A stretch of DNA of 32,458 bases from Rhodocyclaceae bacterium (GTDB lineage: Bacteria > Pseudomonadota > Gammaproteobacteria > Burkholderiales > Rhodocyclaceae): the NCBI GenBank assembly GCA_003963315.1, contig RXJP01000071.1:10289-42746 (forward strand), in the 5' to 3' direction. The first letter of the stretch is position 1; each line of letters starts with the position of its first letter. The position numbers and the translations under genes were made by a program. Below the pieces are notes generated by a model, which was given only the letters and a program-made list of their open reading frames with translations, did no database searches and was not told where the DNA came from. Shown piece by piece: positions 9,173-17,912 of this stretch.

Positions 9173-9519
9173 TGAAAGCCCGTATCGTTGTCGGCGCCCA
9201 TTACGGGCTGAAAGATTGGATCGCCCAGCGCGTGACCGCCGTGGTCATGGCTCTGTACACGCTGATCCTCGGCATCGCCATCCTTGCTGGGGGTGCGGAT
9301 AACCAGGAAACCTGGCGTGCCCTGATGGGCAATGTCTTCTTCCGTTTCGTCACCCCCCTGTTTGTGTTGTCCCTGTGCTACCACGCCTGGATCGGCGTGC
9401 GTGACATCTGGATGGATTACCTGAAGAACACGGCCGTGCGCCTGACGCTGCACGTGGTGACGATTCTGGTCCTGGTCGGCTACGCCGCCTGGGCTGTGCA
9501 GATTATCTGGAGGCTGTAA
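9172..9519 (+). CDS. sdhD: Succinate dehydrogenase hydrophobic membrane anchor subunit
   Basis: The second membrane anchor of complex II, 115 residues, with three predicted transmembrane helices (about 20-40, 55-75 and 90-113). HYGLKDWIAQRVTAVVM near the N-terminus and the LCYHAWIGVRDIWMDYL segment (about 67-83) match SdhD; the latter holds the His, Arg and Asp typical of the quinone and heme region. The ATG overlaps the sdhC stop by one base. The sdhA start follows 2 bases after the stop. SdhD sequences are weakly conserved, so the assignment leans partly on operon position. Confidence 0.94.
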   Translation: MKARIVVGAHYGLKDWIAQRVTAVVMALYTLILGIAILAGGADNQETWRALMGNVFFRFVTPLFVLSLCYHAWIGVRDIWMDYLKNTAVRLTLHVVTILVLVGYAAWAVQIIWRL

Positions 9520-9521
9520 CC

Positions 9522-11309
9522 GTGAGCTATACCGTTCGCAAATTTGATGCGGTCATCGTCGGCGCCGGCGGCGCCGGTCTGCGTGCCGCGATCCAACTGT
9601 CCGAAGCCGGCTTCAAGACCGCCGTGCTGACCAAGGTTTTCCCCACCCGCTCCCACACTGTGGCAGCCCAGGGTGGTGTCGCCGCTTCCCTCGGCAACTC
9701 AGAGGAAGATCATTGGCATTGGCACATGTACGACACCGTCAAGGGCTCCGACTGGCTCGGCGACCAGGATGCCATCGAATTCATGGTGCGCAAGGCCAAT
9801 GAGTGCGTGGTCGAACTGGAACACTACGGCATGCCTTTCGACCGTCTGGACAACGGCAAGATCTACCAGCGCCCCTTCGGCGGCCACATGTCCAACTTTG
9901 GCGAAAAGCCCGTGCGTCGCTCCTGTGCCGCGGCCGACCGTACCGGCCACGCCATGCTGCACGCCATGTACCAGCGCAATGTCAAGGTGAACACCCAGTT
10001 CTTCGTCGAATGGCAAGCCCTCGACTTGATCCGCGACGCCGAAGGCGACGTGCAGGGCGTGACCGCCATGGACATGGAAACCGGCGAAGTCGTCGCCTTC
10101 CATTCCAAGGTCACCATCTTTGCCACCGGCGGTGCCGGCCGCATCTTCTACTCTTCCACCAACGCCTTCATCAACACCGGCGACGGTCTGGGCATGGCCG
10201 CCCGTGCCGGCATTCCCCTGGAAGACATGGAGTTCTGGCAGTTCCACCCCACCGGCGTGGCCGGTGCCGGCGTGCTGATCACCGAAGGCGTCCGTGGCGA
10301 AGGCGGCATCCTGCGGAATGCCTCCGGCGAACGCTTCATGGAACGCTACGCCCCCAACGCCAAGGATCTGGCTTCCCGCGACGTGGTGTCCCGCGCCATG
10401 GTGACTGAAATCAACGAAGGTCGCGGCTGCGGTCCCAACAAGGACTACGTGCTGCTCGACATCACCCACCTGGATCCCGCCACCATCATGAAGCGCCTGC
10501 CCGGCATTCGTGAAATCGGCATCCAGTTCGCCGGTGTGGACGCGATCAAGGAGCCCCTGCCCGTGGTGCCGACTTGCCACTACCAGATGGGCGGTATTCC
10601 CACCAATTATCTGGGCCAGGTGGTCATTCCCGGTGCCGACGGTCCCAACACCGTGGTCAATGGCTTCTACGCCGCCGGCGAATGTGCCTGTGCCTCGGTG
10701 CATGGCGCCAACCGCCTGGGCACCAACTCCCTGCTCGACCTGCTGGTGTTCGGCAAGTCCGCCGGCGAAACTGCGGTGGACGAACTCAAGAAGGGGGCAG
10801 CAGCCCACAAGCCCCTGGCCACCGAAGCCATCGAGAAGACCCTGGCCCGCCTGGATCGCCTCAATACCCAGAAGGACGGTGCCAACGTGCACGAAACCCG
10901 TCTGGAAATGCAGCGCTCCATGCAGAAGCATGCCGGCGTGTTCCGCTTCAACGACCTGCTCAAGGCCGGTGTCAGCAAGATCATGGAAGTGGCCGATGCC
11001 GTGGCTAAGACCGAGATCAAGGACAAGTCCCAGGTGTTCAACACCGCCCGGATCGAGGCCCTGGAACTGGACAACCTGATCGAAGTGGCCAAGGCCACCA
11101 TGGTGTCTGCCGAGGCCCGCAAGGAATCCCGCGGCGCCCACGTCCGCGACGATGCCCACGACACCCCCGAGACTCCCGACGGCCGCGACGACAAGAATTG
11201 GCTCAAGCACACCATCTGGCACCGCGAAGGCAACCGCCTCGAGTACAAGCCGGTGCAGATGAAGCCCCTTACCGTCGACACCATCGAGCTCAAGAAGCGC
11301 GCTTACTAA
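9522..11309 (+). CDS. sdhA: Succinate dehydrogenase flavoprotein subunit
   Basis: Oxidises succinate to fumarate and passes electrons to the FeS subunit. The 595-residue length is normal. The FAD-binding motif VIVGAGGAGLRAA lies at about 12-24. The flavinylation His45 lies in TRSHTVAAQGG, the same position as in E. coli SdhA. HPTGVAGAGVLITEGVRGEGG (about 242-262) and the C-terminal capping region are conserved. The start codon is GTG at 9522, with GGAGG at 9509-9513 giving ideal spacing; no ATG lies nearby in frame. Genes sdhC, D, A and B are tightly spaced. Confidence 0.98.
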   Translation: MSYTVRKFDAVIVGAGGAGLRAAIQLSEAGFKTAVLTKVFPTRSHTVAAQGGVAASLGNSEEDHWHWHMYDTVKGSDWLGDQDAIEFMVRKANECVVELEHYGMPFDRLDNGKIYQRPFGGHMSNFGEKPVRRSCAAADRTGHAMLHAMYQRNVKVNTQFFVEWQALDLIRDAEGDVQGVTAMDMETGEVVAFHSKVTIFATGGAGRIFYSSTNAFINTGDGLGMAARAGIPLEDMEFWQFHPTGVAGAGVLITEGVRGEGGILRNASGERFMERYAPNAKDLASRDVVSRAMVTEINEGRGCGPNKDYVLLDITHLDPATIMKRLPGIREIGIQFAGVDAIKEPLPVVPTCHYQMGGIPTNYLGQVVIPGADGPNTVVNGFYAAGECACASVHGANRLGTNSLLDLLVFGKSAGETAVDELKKGAAAHKPLATEAIEKTLARLDRLNTQKDGANVHETRLEMQRSMQKHAGVFRFNDLLKAGVSKIMEVADAVAKTEIKDKSQVFNTARIEALELDNLIEVAKATMVSAEARKESRGAHVRDDAHDTPETPDGRDDKNWLKHTIWHREGNRLEYKPVQMKPLTVDTIELKKRAY

Positions 11310-11322
11310 AAAGGACACTGCG

Positions 11323-12027
11323 ATGACGACCGTCCAATTCAAAATCTACCGCTACGATCCCGATAAGGATGCGAAGCCCTATTACCAGGAAATCTCCATC
11401 GAGACCGACTCCACGGACAAGAAGCTGCTGGATGCCCTGGTCAAGCTGAAGGCCAAGGACGACACCCTGTCCTTCCGCCGCTCCTGCCGTGAGGGCGTCT
11501 GCGGTTCCGACGCCATGAACATCAACGGCAAGAACGGCCTCGCCTGCCTGACCGATCTGGCGTCTCTGCCCCAGCCCATCGTGCTGAACCCGTTGCCCGG
11601 CCTGCCGGTGATCCGCGACCTGATCGTGGATATGACCCAGTTCTTCAAGCAGTACCACTCGATCAAGCCCTACCTGATCAACAACGATCCGCCTCCCGAG
11701 CGCGAGCGCCTGCAGTCCCCCGAGGACCGCGAAGAGCTGAACGGCCTCTACGAGTGCATCCTGTGTGCCTGCTGCTCCACGTCCTGCCCGTCCTTCTGGT
11801 GGAACCCGGACAAGTTCGTCGGTCCTGCCGGTCTGTTGGCCGCTTATCGTTTTATCGCCGACACCCGCGACCAGGCCACCAACGAGCGTCTGGACAATCT
11901 GGAAGATCCATACCGGCTGTTCCGTTGCCACACCATCATGAACTGCGTCGATGTCTGCCCGAAGGGACTCAATCCCACCAAGGCCATCGGCAAGATCAAG
12001 GACATGATGGTCCGCCGGGCCGTCTGA
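11323..12027 (+). CDS. sdhB: Succinate dehydrogenase iron-sulfur subunit
   Basis: Carries electrons from FAD to ubiquinone. The 234-residue protein shows all cluster ligands. The [2Fe-2S] site has Cys55, Cys60, Asp63 and Cys75. The [4Fe-4S] site has Cys145, Cys148, Cys151 and Cys155, and the [3Fe-4S] site has Cys202, Cys208 and Cys212. It starts 13 bases after the sdhA stop, behind AAAGGACACTGCG. An additional Cys150 sits beside Cys151 in CACCSTSC. Confidence 0.98.
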   Translation: MTTVQFKIYRYDPDKDAKPYYQEISIETDSTDKKLLDALVKLKAKDDTLSFRRSCREGVCGSDAMNINGKNGLACLTDLASLPQPIVLNPLPGLPVIRDLIVDMTQFFKQYHSIKPYLINNDPPPERERLQSPEDREELNGLYECILCACCSTSCPSFWWNPDKFVGPAGLLAAYRFIADTRDQATNERLDNLEDPYRLFRCHTIMNCVDVCPKGLNPTKAIGKIKDMMVRRAV

Positions 12028-12033
12028 TTGGCT

Positions 12034-12312
12034 ATGGCCATGGATTCCGCAAAGCAAGCCCGCATCGGCCGGCTCAAATGGCATTGCCGGCGCGCTTTGC
12101 TGGAACTGGACATCGTTTTTCAACGCTTCTGGGAACTGAAGGGCGATGATCTGGACGAACAAACCGAAACAACCTTGACGCGGTTGCTGGCACTGGAAGA
12201 CCACGACGTATGGGATCTGGTGAACGGTCGCGCGCAAATCGACGACCCGGCGTTGACCACATTGGCCGAGATGCTGCGCAATACCTGCGTGCCCGAGCCG
12301 GTGAAACACTGA
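12034..12312 (+). CDS. sdhE: FAD assembly factor SdhE
   Basis: A small protein that promotes covalent FAD attachment to SdhA. It has about 92 residues and lies directly behind sdhB. The open frame begins at a TTG (12028) touching the sdhB stop; ATG at 12034 or 12040 is more likely, and none has a strong ribosome-binding site, suggesting coupling to sdhB. The WHCRRALLELDIVF segment aligns with the family's CRRGMRELD core. The Gly of the RGxxE motif is Ala here (RALLE), while the Arg and Glu are kept. LLALEDHDVWDLVNGR matches the second conserved block. Position and helical composition make the call firm despite the motif change. Confidence 0.9.
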   Translation: MAMDSAKQARIGRLKWHCRRALLELDIVFQRFWELKGDDLDEQTETTLTRLLALEDHDVWDLVNGRAQIDDPALTTLAEMLRNTCVPEPVKH

Positions 12313-12350
12313 AAACTGAAACTTTGCATGACTTTGACAGGGGATAAACC

Positions 12351-13640
12351 ATGACGCAACGTAACGCCACCTTGACCGTTGACGGCAAGACTGTCGACTT
12401 TCCCGTGATGACCGGCACCCATGGCCAGGATGTGATCGACATCCGCACCTTGGGCGGCAAGACCGGTCTGTTCACCTATGACTCCGGCTTCCTGTCCACC
12501 GCCAGCTGCCAATCCAAGGTCACCTTCATTGACGGTGATAAGGGCGAACTGCTGTACCGCGGCTACCCCATCGAACAGTTGGCCGAGAAATGCAACTTCC
12601 TCGAAGTCACCTACCTGCTGAAGAACGGCGAACTGCCCAACGCCAAGCAGAAAGTGGATTTCGAAACCACCATCAAGCAGCACACCATGGTGCACGAGCA
12701 GTTGGCCAAGTTCTTCTCCGGCTTCCGCCGCGACGCCCATCCCATGGCCGTCCTGACCGGCGTGGTCGGCGCCTTGTCCGCCTTCTATCACGACGTGATG
12801 GACATCGGCGATGCCGAGCACCGCAGCATCAGCTTCAACCGCCTGGTGGCCAAGCTGCCCACCATCGTTGCCATGGCCTACAAGTACAACATCGGCCAGC
12901 CCTTCATGCATCCCCGCAACGATCTGGATTACACCGCCAACTTCATGCACATGATGTTCGGCACGCCCTGCGAGGAGTACAAGCCCAACCCCGTGCTGGT
13001 GCATGCCCTGGACACCATCTTCACCCTGCATGCCGACCACGAGCAGAACGCCTCCACCTCCACCGTGCGCCTGGCCGGCTCCTCTGGTGCCAATCCCTTC
13101 GCCTGTATCGCTGCCGGCATCGCCTGTCTGTGGGGCCCCGCCCACGGCGGCGCAAATGAAGCCTGCTTGCAGATGCTGGAAGAAATCGGCGACGTGTCCC
13201 GCGTCGGCGAGTACATCAAGCGCGCCAAGGACAAGAACGACAGCTTCAAGCTGATGGGCTTCGGTCACCGCGTGTACAAGAATTTCGACCCCCGCGCCAA
13301 GCTGATGGGCAAGGTCTGCGCCGACGTGCTGGCCGAACTGGGCCTGGAGGACGACCGCCTGTTCAAGCTGGCCAAGGAACTGGAAAAGATCGCCCTGGAA
13401 GACGAATACTTCGTCGAGAAGAAGCTCTACCCGAACGTGGACTTCTACTCCGGCATCGTGCAGAAGGCCCTGGGCATCCCCACCTCCATGTTCACCTGCA
13501 TCTTCGCCCTGGCCCGTACCGTGGGCTGGATGACCCAATGGGAAGAGATGATCACCGATCCCGAATACAAGATCGGCCGTCCCCGCCAGCTCTACATTGG
13601 CGCAGCCCGCCGCGACGTTCCTTCCATCGACAAGCGTTAA
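12351..13640 (+). CDS. gltA: Citrate synthase (type II)
   Basis: Condenses acetyl-CoA with oxaloacetate, the entry step of the TCA cycle. It has 429 residues, the usual size of the hexameric, NADH-sensitive type of Gram-negative bacteria. Catalytic residues are His265 in [12 protein letters not shown], His306 in [13 protein letters not shown] and Asp364 in NVDFYSG. The N-terminal beta domain typical of type II is present (about 1-55). AGGGGATAAACC precedes the ATG. It is followed by a hairpin with a short T-run, so the gltA message may partly end before sucA. Confidence 0.98.
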   Translation: MTQRNATLTVDGKTVDFPVMTGTHGQDVIDIRTLGGKTGLFTYDSGFLSTASCQSKVTFIDGDKGELLYRGYPIEQLAEKCNFLEVTYLLKNGELPNAKQKVDFETTIKQHTMVHEQLAKFFSGFRRDAHPMAVLTGVVGALSAFYHDVMDIGDAEHRSISFNRLVAKLPTIVAMAYKYNIGQPFMHPRNDLDYTANFMHMMFGTPCEEYKPNPVLVHALDTIFTLHADHEQNASTSTVRLAGSSGANPFACIAAGIACLWGPAHGGANEACLQMLEEIGDVSRVGEYIKRAKDKNDSFKLMGFGHRVYKNFDPRAKLMGKVCADVLAELGLEDDRLFKLAKELEKIALEDEYFVEKKLYPNVDFYSGIVQKALGIPTSMFTCIFALARTVGWMTQWEEMITDPEYKIGRPRQLYIGAARRDVPSIDKR

Positions 13641-13649
13641 AACCAACAA

Positions 13650-13680
13650 GGGGGCGGCGGTCTGGAGGACGCCCCCGTTT
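13650..13680 (+). terminator. Candidate terminator or attenuator after gltA
   Basis: GGGGGCG (13650-13656) pairs with CGCCCCC (13670-13676), and GTTTTC follows. The stem is short (7 bp) with a 13-base loop and only four T residues, so termination may be partial. It would lower sucAB-lpd expression relative to sdh-gltA. Confidence 0.5.
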
Positions 13681-13709
13681 TCATAACACTCACCGCAAAG
13701 GGTGACATC

Positions 13710-16559
13710 ATGATGAAACAGATGCTCTCGAACTCGTATCTCTTCGGGACCAACACTCCCTACATTGAAGAGTTGTACGAAGACTACCTGGCCAATCCGG
13801 CCTCGGTTGAGCCGCAGTGGCGCGACTACTTTGACAAGCTGTCCACGCTGCCCGGCGTCGGTTCCTACACCGGTCCCGATGTGGCCCACGGCCCGGTGAT
13901 CGCATCCTTCGCGGAGCGGGCCAAGGATGGCACCCTGCACACCCCGCCCAAGTCGGTGGTGGCCGATGAAAAGCAGGCCAAGGTGACGCAACTCATCAAC
14001 GCCTACCGTTTCCTCGGCAACCGTTGGGCGCAACTGGACCCCCTCAAGCGCATCGAGCGTCCCAGCGTACCTGAACTGGAGCCGTCCTATTACGGCTTCA
14101 CCGAAGCCGATCTGGGGCAAAGTTTTGCCACCGATTCCTTCTCTGCCGCTGTGGGCGCTGACCATGCCACCCTGCGCGAGATACTCGAAGCCGCCCGCCA
14201 GACCTATTGCGGCAGCATCGGCGCCGAGTATATGTACATCAGCGACACCAAGAAGAAGCTCTGGGTGCAATCCCGGCTGGAGGCCTTGCGTGCCACGCCC
14301 AAATACTCCACTGAAGAGAAAAAGCGCTTCCTTGAACGCCTTACCGCGGCGGAAACCCTGGAGCGCTACCTCCATACCAAGTATGTGGGCCAGAAGCGTT
14401 TCTCCCTGGAAGGGGGCGAGTCCACCATCGTCGCCATGGACGAACTGGTGCGTGTCGCCGGTGGTCTGGGCGTCCAGGAAATCGTCATCGGCATGGCCCA
14501 CCGCGGCCGCCTCAATGTGCTGGTGAACACCCTGGGCAAGTCGCCCTCCATGCTGTTCTCCGAATTCGAAGGCAAGAAGGCCGAGGAGCTCTCCGCTGGT
14601 GACGTGAAGTACCACATGGGCTTCTCCAGCAACGTCTCCACCCCGGGCGGACCGGTCCACCTCAACCTGGCGTTCAATCCTTCCCACCTGGAAATCGTGA
14701 ACCCCGTGGTGGAAGGTTCCGTCTACGCCCGCCAGCGTCGCCGCGGCGACAAGACCGGCGCCCAGGTGCTGCCGGTACTGATCCACGGCGACTCCGCCGT
14801 GATCGGCCAGGGCGTGAACCAGGAAATGCTGAACTTCTCCCAGACCCGGGGCTACGGCACCGGCGGCACCGTGCATATCGTGGTGAACAACCAGATCGGC
14901 TTCACCACCTCCGATCCCCGCGACTATCGTTCCACCCTGTACTGCACCGACATCTTCAAGATGATCGAAGTGCCCATCTTCCACGTGAACGGCGACGATC
15001 CCGATGCCGTGGCCTTCGTCACCAAGTTGGCCATGGAATTCCGCCACGAGTTCAAGGAAGACGTGGTGATCGACCTGGTGTGCTTCCGCAAGCTCGGCCA
15101 CAACGAGCAGGACGAACCCATGGTGACCCAGCCCCTGATGTACAAGAAGGTGCAGGCCCACCCCGGTACCCGCAAACTCTACGGTGATCGACTGGCTGCC
15201 CAAGGCGTGATCAAAGCCGAAGATCCCGACCAGATGATCAAGGACTACCGCGCCGCGCTGGATGAAGGCAAGCTGCTCTACAACCCCGTGTTGGCCAACC
15301 ATGTACGCCCCTTCGCCACCGACTGGACGCCCTTTGCCGGCCAGAAGTACACCGACAAGTGCGATACCACGGTGCCCCTGACCGACCTGAAGAAGTTGGC
15401 CAAGGCCGTGACTGCGATCCCCGAGGGTTTCACGCTCCAGGCCCGCGTTGCCAAGATCATCGAGGACCGTCGCCAGATGGGCGACGGCAAGCTGCCCCTG
15501 GACTGGGGCATGGGCGAAACGCTGGCCTATGCCACCCTGCTCATGCAAGGCTATGGCGTGCGCGTATCCGGTGAGGATAGCGGCCGCGGCACCTTCTTCC
15601 ATCGTCACGCCGCCCTGCACGACCAGAACCGCGAGAGCTGGGATGCCGGCACTTACGTGCCCCTGCAACATATCGATGCCAAGCAGGCACCCTTCATCGT
15701 CATCGACTCCGTGCTGTCCGAAGAAGCGGTGATGGCCTTCGAATACGGCTACTCCACTGCCGAGCCTAACCAGCTCACGATCTGGGAAGGCCAATTCGGC
15801 GACTTCGCCAACGGCGCCCAGGTGGTGATCGACCAGTTCATCTCCTCCGGCGAAGCCAAGTGGGGCCGGCTCTCAGGCCTGACCCTGATGCTGCCCCATG
15901 GTTATGAAGGCCAGGGCCCGGAGCACTCCTCCGCCCGTATCGAGCGCTACATGCAATTGTGCGCCGAGCAGAACTGGCAAGTGACGGTGCCCACCACCCC
16001 GGCCCAGATCTTCCACCTGCTGCGTCGCCAGATGCTGCGCAAGCTGCGCAAGCCCCTGGTGATCATCACGCCCAAGTCGCTGCTGCGGCACAAGGACGCC
16101 GTGTCCTCCCTGGACGATCTGGCCAAGGGCACCTTCCAGACCGTGATCGGCGAAACCGACAAGCTGGACGCCAAGAAGGTGACCCGCGTCGTCCTTTGCT
16201 CCGGCAAGATCTATTACGAACTGATGGCCCATCGCCGCGAAAACAAAATCGATAACGTGGCCATTATCCGTATGGAACAGCTCTACCCCTTCCCCCAGGA
16301 AGCCCTTGAAGCCGAGATGAAGAAGTATCCCAAGGTCAAGGAAGTGGTCTGGTGTCAGGAAGAGCCCCGTAACCAAGGCATGTGGTACTACTTCGTGTCA
16401 CGCCAGTTCCTGGTCAATGCGGTCGGTACCGACCAGGAATTGTTCCTGGTGGCGCGTCCCGCTTCCGCGTCCCCGGCCGTTGGTTACTACACCAAGCACA
16501 ACGCTCAACAAAAAGCAGTTATTGAAGGCGCTTTCGGCGTCCTCAAGGTGCGAGCTTAA
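13710..16559 (+). CDS. sucA: 2-Oxoglutarate dehydrogenase E1 component
   Basis: Thiamine-diphosphate-dependent decarboxylation of 2-oxoglutarate within the OGDH complex. The protein has 949 residues (E. coli SucA has 933). The N-terminal segment SNSYLFGTNTPYIEELYEDYL binds the E2 partner in homologues. The catalytic core begins near YMYISDTKKKLWVQSRLE. The GMAHRGRLNVLVN block and the ThDP region HGDSAVIGQGVNQEM, with VVNNQIGFTT after it, are intact. The transketolase-like C-terminal half carries GHEGQGPEHSS-type sequence (here YEGQGPEHSSARIERY). Two adjacent ATGs (13710 and 13713) are possible starts behind AAAGGGTGACATC. Confidence 0.97.
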   Translation: MMKQMLSNSYLFGTNTPYIEELYEDYLANPASVEPQWRDYFDKLSTLPGVGSYTGPDVAHGPVIASFAERAKDGTLHTPPKSVVADEKQAKVTQLINAYRFLGNRWAQLDPLKRIERPSVPELEPSYYGFTEADLGQSFATDSFSAAVGADHATLREILEAARQTYCGSIGAEYMYISDTKKKLWVQSRLEALRATPKYSTEEKKRFLERLTAAETLERYLHTKYVGQKRFSLEGGESTIVAMDELVRVAGGLGVQEIVIGMAHRGRLNVLVNTLGKSPSMLFSEFEGKKAEELSAGDVKYHMGFSSNVSTPGGPVHLNLAFNPSHLEIVNPVVEGSVYARQRRRGDKTGAQVLPVLIHGDSAVIGQGVNQEMLNFSQTRGYGTGGTVHIVVNNQIGFTTSDPRDYRSTLYCTDIFKMIEVPIFHVNGDDPDAVAFVTKLAMEFRHEFKEDVVIDLVCFRKLGHNEQDEPMVTQPLMYKKVQAHPGTRKLYGDRLAAQGVIKAEDPDQMIKDYRAALDEGKLLYNPVLANHVRPFATDWTPFAGQKYTDKCDTTVPLTDLKKLAKAVTAIPEGFTLQARVAKIIEDRRQMGDGKLPLDWGMGETLAYATLLMQGYGVRVSGEDSGRGTFFHRHAALHDQNRESWDAGTYVPLQHIDAKQAPFIVIDSVLSEEAVMAFEYGYSTAEPNQLTIWEGQFGDFANGAQVVIDQFISSGEAKWGRLSGLTLMLPHGYEGQGPEHSSARIERYMQLCAEQNWQVTVPTTPAQIFHLLRRQMLRKLRKPLVIITPKSLLRHKDAVSSLDDLAKGTFQTVIGETDKLDAKKVTRVVLCSGKIYYELMAHRRENKIDNVAIIRMEQLYPFPQEALEAEMKKYPKVKEVVWCQEEPRNQGMWYYFVSRQFLVNAVGTDQELFLVARPASASPAVGYYTKHNAQQKAVIEGAFGVLKVRA

Positions 16560-16577
16560 TCTGAGGAGAGTTATTCC

Positions 16578-17819
16578 ATGCTGCTCGAAGTTAAAGTCCC
16601 CCAGTTGTCCGAATCCGTGGCCGAGGCCACCCTGGTCAGCTGGCATAAAAAAGAAGGCGAAGCGGTTGCTCGCGACGAAAATCTGATCGACATCGAAACC
16701 GACAAGGTTGTGCTGGAATTGCCGGCCCCCGGCGCCGGCGTGATCGTCAAAATCATCAAGGGCAACGGTGAGTTGGTGACCTCCGGTGAAGTGATCGCCC
16801 ACATCGATACCGAAGCCGCTGCCGGCGCCTCCGCCCCGGCCGCCGAAGCGCCCAAGGCCGCGGCACCTGCCGCAGCGCCCGCCGCCAAGGCCGCTCCGGA
16901 AGCCATGCCTGCCGCGCGCAAGATCATGGAAGAGAAGGGCATCGCCGCCGGCGATGTGACCGGTACCGGCCGCGGCGGCCGCATCCTCAAGGAAGACGTG
17001 CTGGGCACCGGTGGCGCCAAGCCTGCCGCCACACCGGCTGCTGCACCGGCGCCTGTTGCCGCTGCCCGTCCTGCGCTGGCCCAACCCACTGCCGTCAATG
17101 TGGACGCCATCCAGGCCGGCCGCACCGAGCAGCGTGTGCCCATGAGCCGCCTGCGCGCCCGCGTCGCCGAACGTCTGCTGCAATCCCAATCCACCAACGC
17201 CATCCTGACCACCTTCAACGAGGTGAACATGGCGCCGGTGATGGACCTGCGCAACAAGTACAAGGACAAGTTCGAGAAGGAGCACGGCGTCAAGCTGGGC
17301 TTCATGTCCTTCTTCGTCAAGGCCGCCGTGGCCGCCCTGAAGAAGTACCCGGTGCTCAACGCCTCCGTGGACGGCAACGACATCGTCTATCACGGCTACT
17401 TCGACATCGGTATCGCCGTCGGTTCCCCCCGCGGTCTGGTGGTGCCCATCCTGCGCGATGCGGACCAACTGAGCCTGGCCCAGATCGAAAAGAAGATCGC
17501 CGAGTTCGGCGCCAAGGCCAAGGATGGCAAGTTGTCCATCGAGGAAATGACCGGCGGCACCTTCTCCATTTCCAATGGCGGCGTGTTCGGCTCCATGCTG
17601 TCCACCCCCATCATCAACCCGCCCCAGTCCGCGATCCTCGGCATCCATGCCACCAAGGACCGCGCCGTGGTCGAGAACGGTCAAGTGGTGGTGCGCCCCA
17701 TCAACTACCTGGCCATGTCCTACGACCACCGCATCATCGACGGCCGCGAAGCCGTGCTGGGTCTGGTGACCATGAAGGAAGCCCTGGAAGATCCCGCCCG
17801 TCTGCTGCTGGATCTGTAA
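16578..17819 (+). CDS. sucB: 2-Oxoglutarate dehydrogenase E2, dihydrolipoamide succinyltransferase
   Basis: The core of the OGDH complex; transfers the succinyl group from lipoate to CoA. It has 413 residues. The lipoyl domain (about 1-78) has the target Lys43 in IETDKVVLE. An Ala/Pro-rich linker follows (about 80-108), then the peripheral subunit-binding domain (about 108-145, with [13 protein letters not shown]), a second Ala/Pro linker, and the catalytic domain ending in [13 protein letters not shown] with His384 and Asp388. It starts 18 bases after sucA behind TGAGGAGAG. The succinyl rather than acetyl specificity is inferred from length and neighbours. Confidence 0.97.
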   Translation: MLLEVKVPQLSESVAEATLVSWHKKEGEAVARDENLIDIETDKVVLELPAPGAGVIVKIIKGNGELVTSGEVIAHIDTEAAAGASAPAAEAPKAAAPAAAPAAKAAPEAMPAARKIMEEKGIAAGDVTGTGRGGRILKEDVLGTGGAKPAATPAAAPAPVAAARPALAQPTAVNVDAIQAGRTEQRVPMSRLRARVAERLLQSQSTNAILTTFNEVNMAPVMDLRNKYKDKFEKEHGVKLGFMSFFVKAAVAALKKYPVLNASVDGNDIVYHGYFDIGIAVGSPRGLVVPILRDADQLSLAQIEKKIAEFGAKAKDGKLSIEEMTGGTFSISNGGVFGSMLSTPIINPPQSAILGIHATKDRAVVENGQVVVRPINYLAMSYDHRIIDGREAVLGLVTMKEALEDPARLLLDL

Positions 17820-17825
17820 ATCGGT

Positions 17826-17897
17826 GAAGGGGGAAGGGCGAAAGGGGAAGGGTCGCTTTAGCACGATCCACCTTTCATCCTTCTCCCTTCCCCCTTC
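17826..17897. repeat. Long imperfect inverted repeat between sucB and lpd
   Basis: GAAGGGGGAAGGG (17826-17838) is exactly complementary to CCCTTCCCCCTTC (17885-17897). Partial pairing continues inward for several bases, leaving a loop of roughly 35 bases. It fills nearly the whole 93-base gap. The strand asymmetry (purine-rich left arm, pyrimidine-rich right arm) is striking. It could act as an mRNA processing or stability hairpin or belong to a dispersed repeat family. There is no T-run after it, only GCAAAAAGG, which serves as the lpd ribosome-binding region. Confidence 0.7.
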
Positions 17898-17912
17898 GCA
17901 AAAAGGAAAATC

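Noticed and set aside
9699-11342. A 547-codon minus-strand frame opposite sdhA
   Set aside because: Same reason: sdhA is unambiguous and the opposite frame has no recognisable domain.
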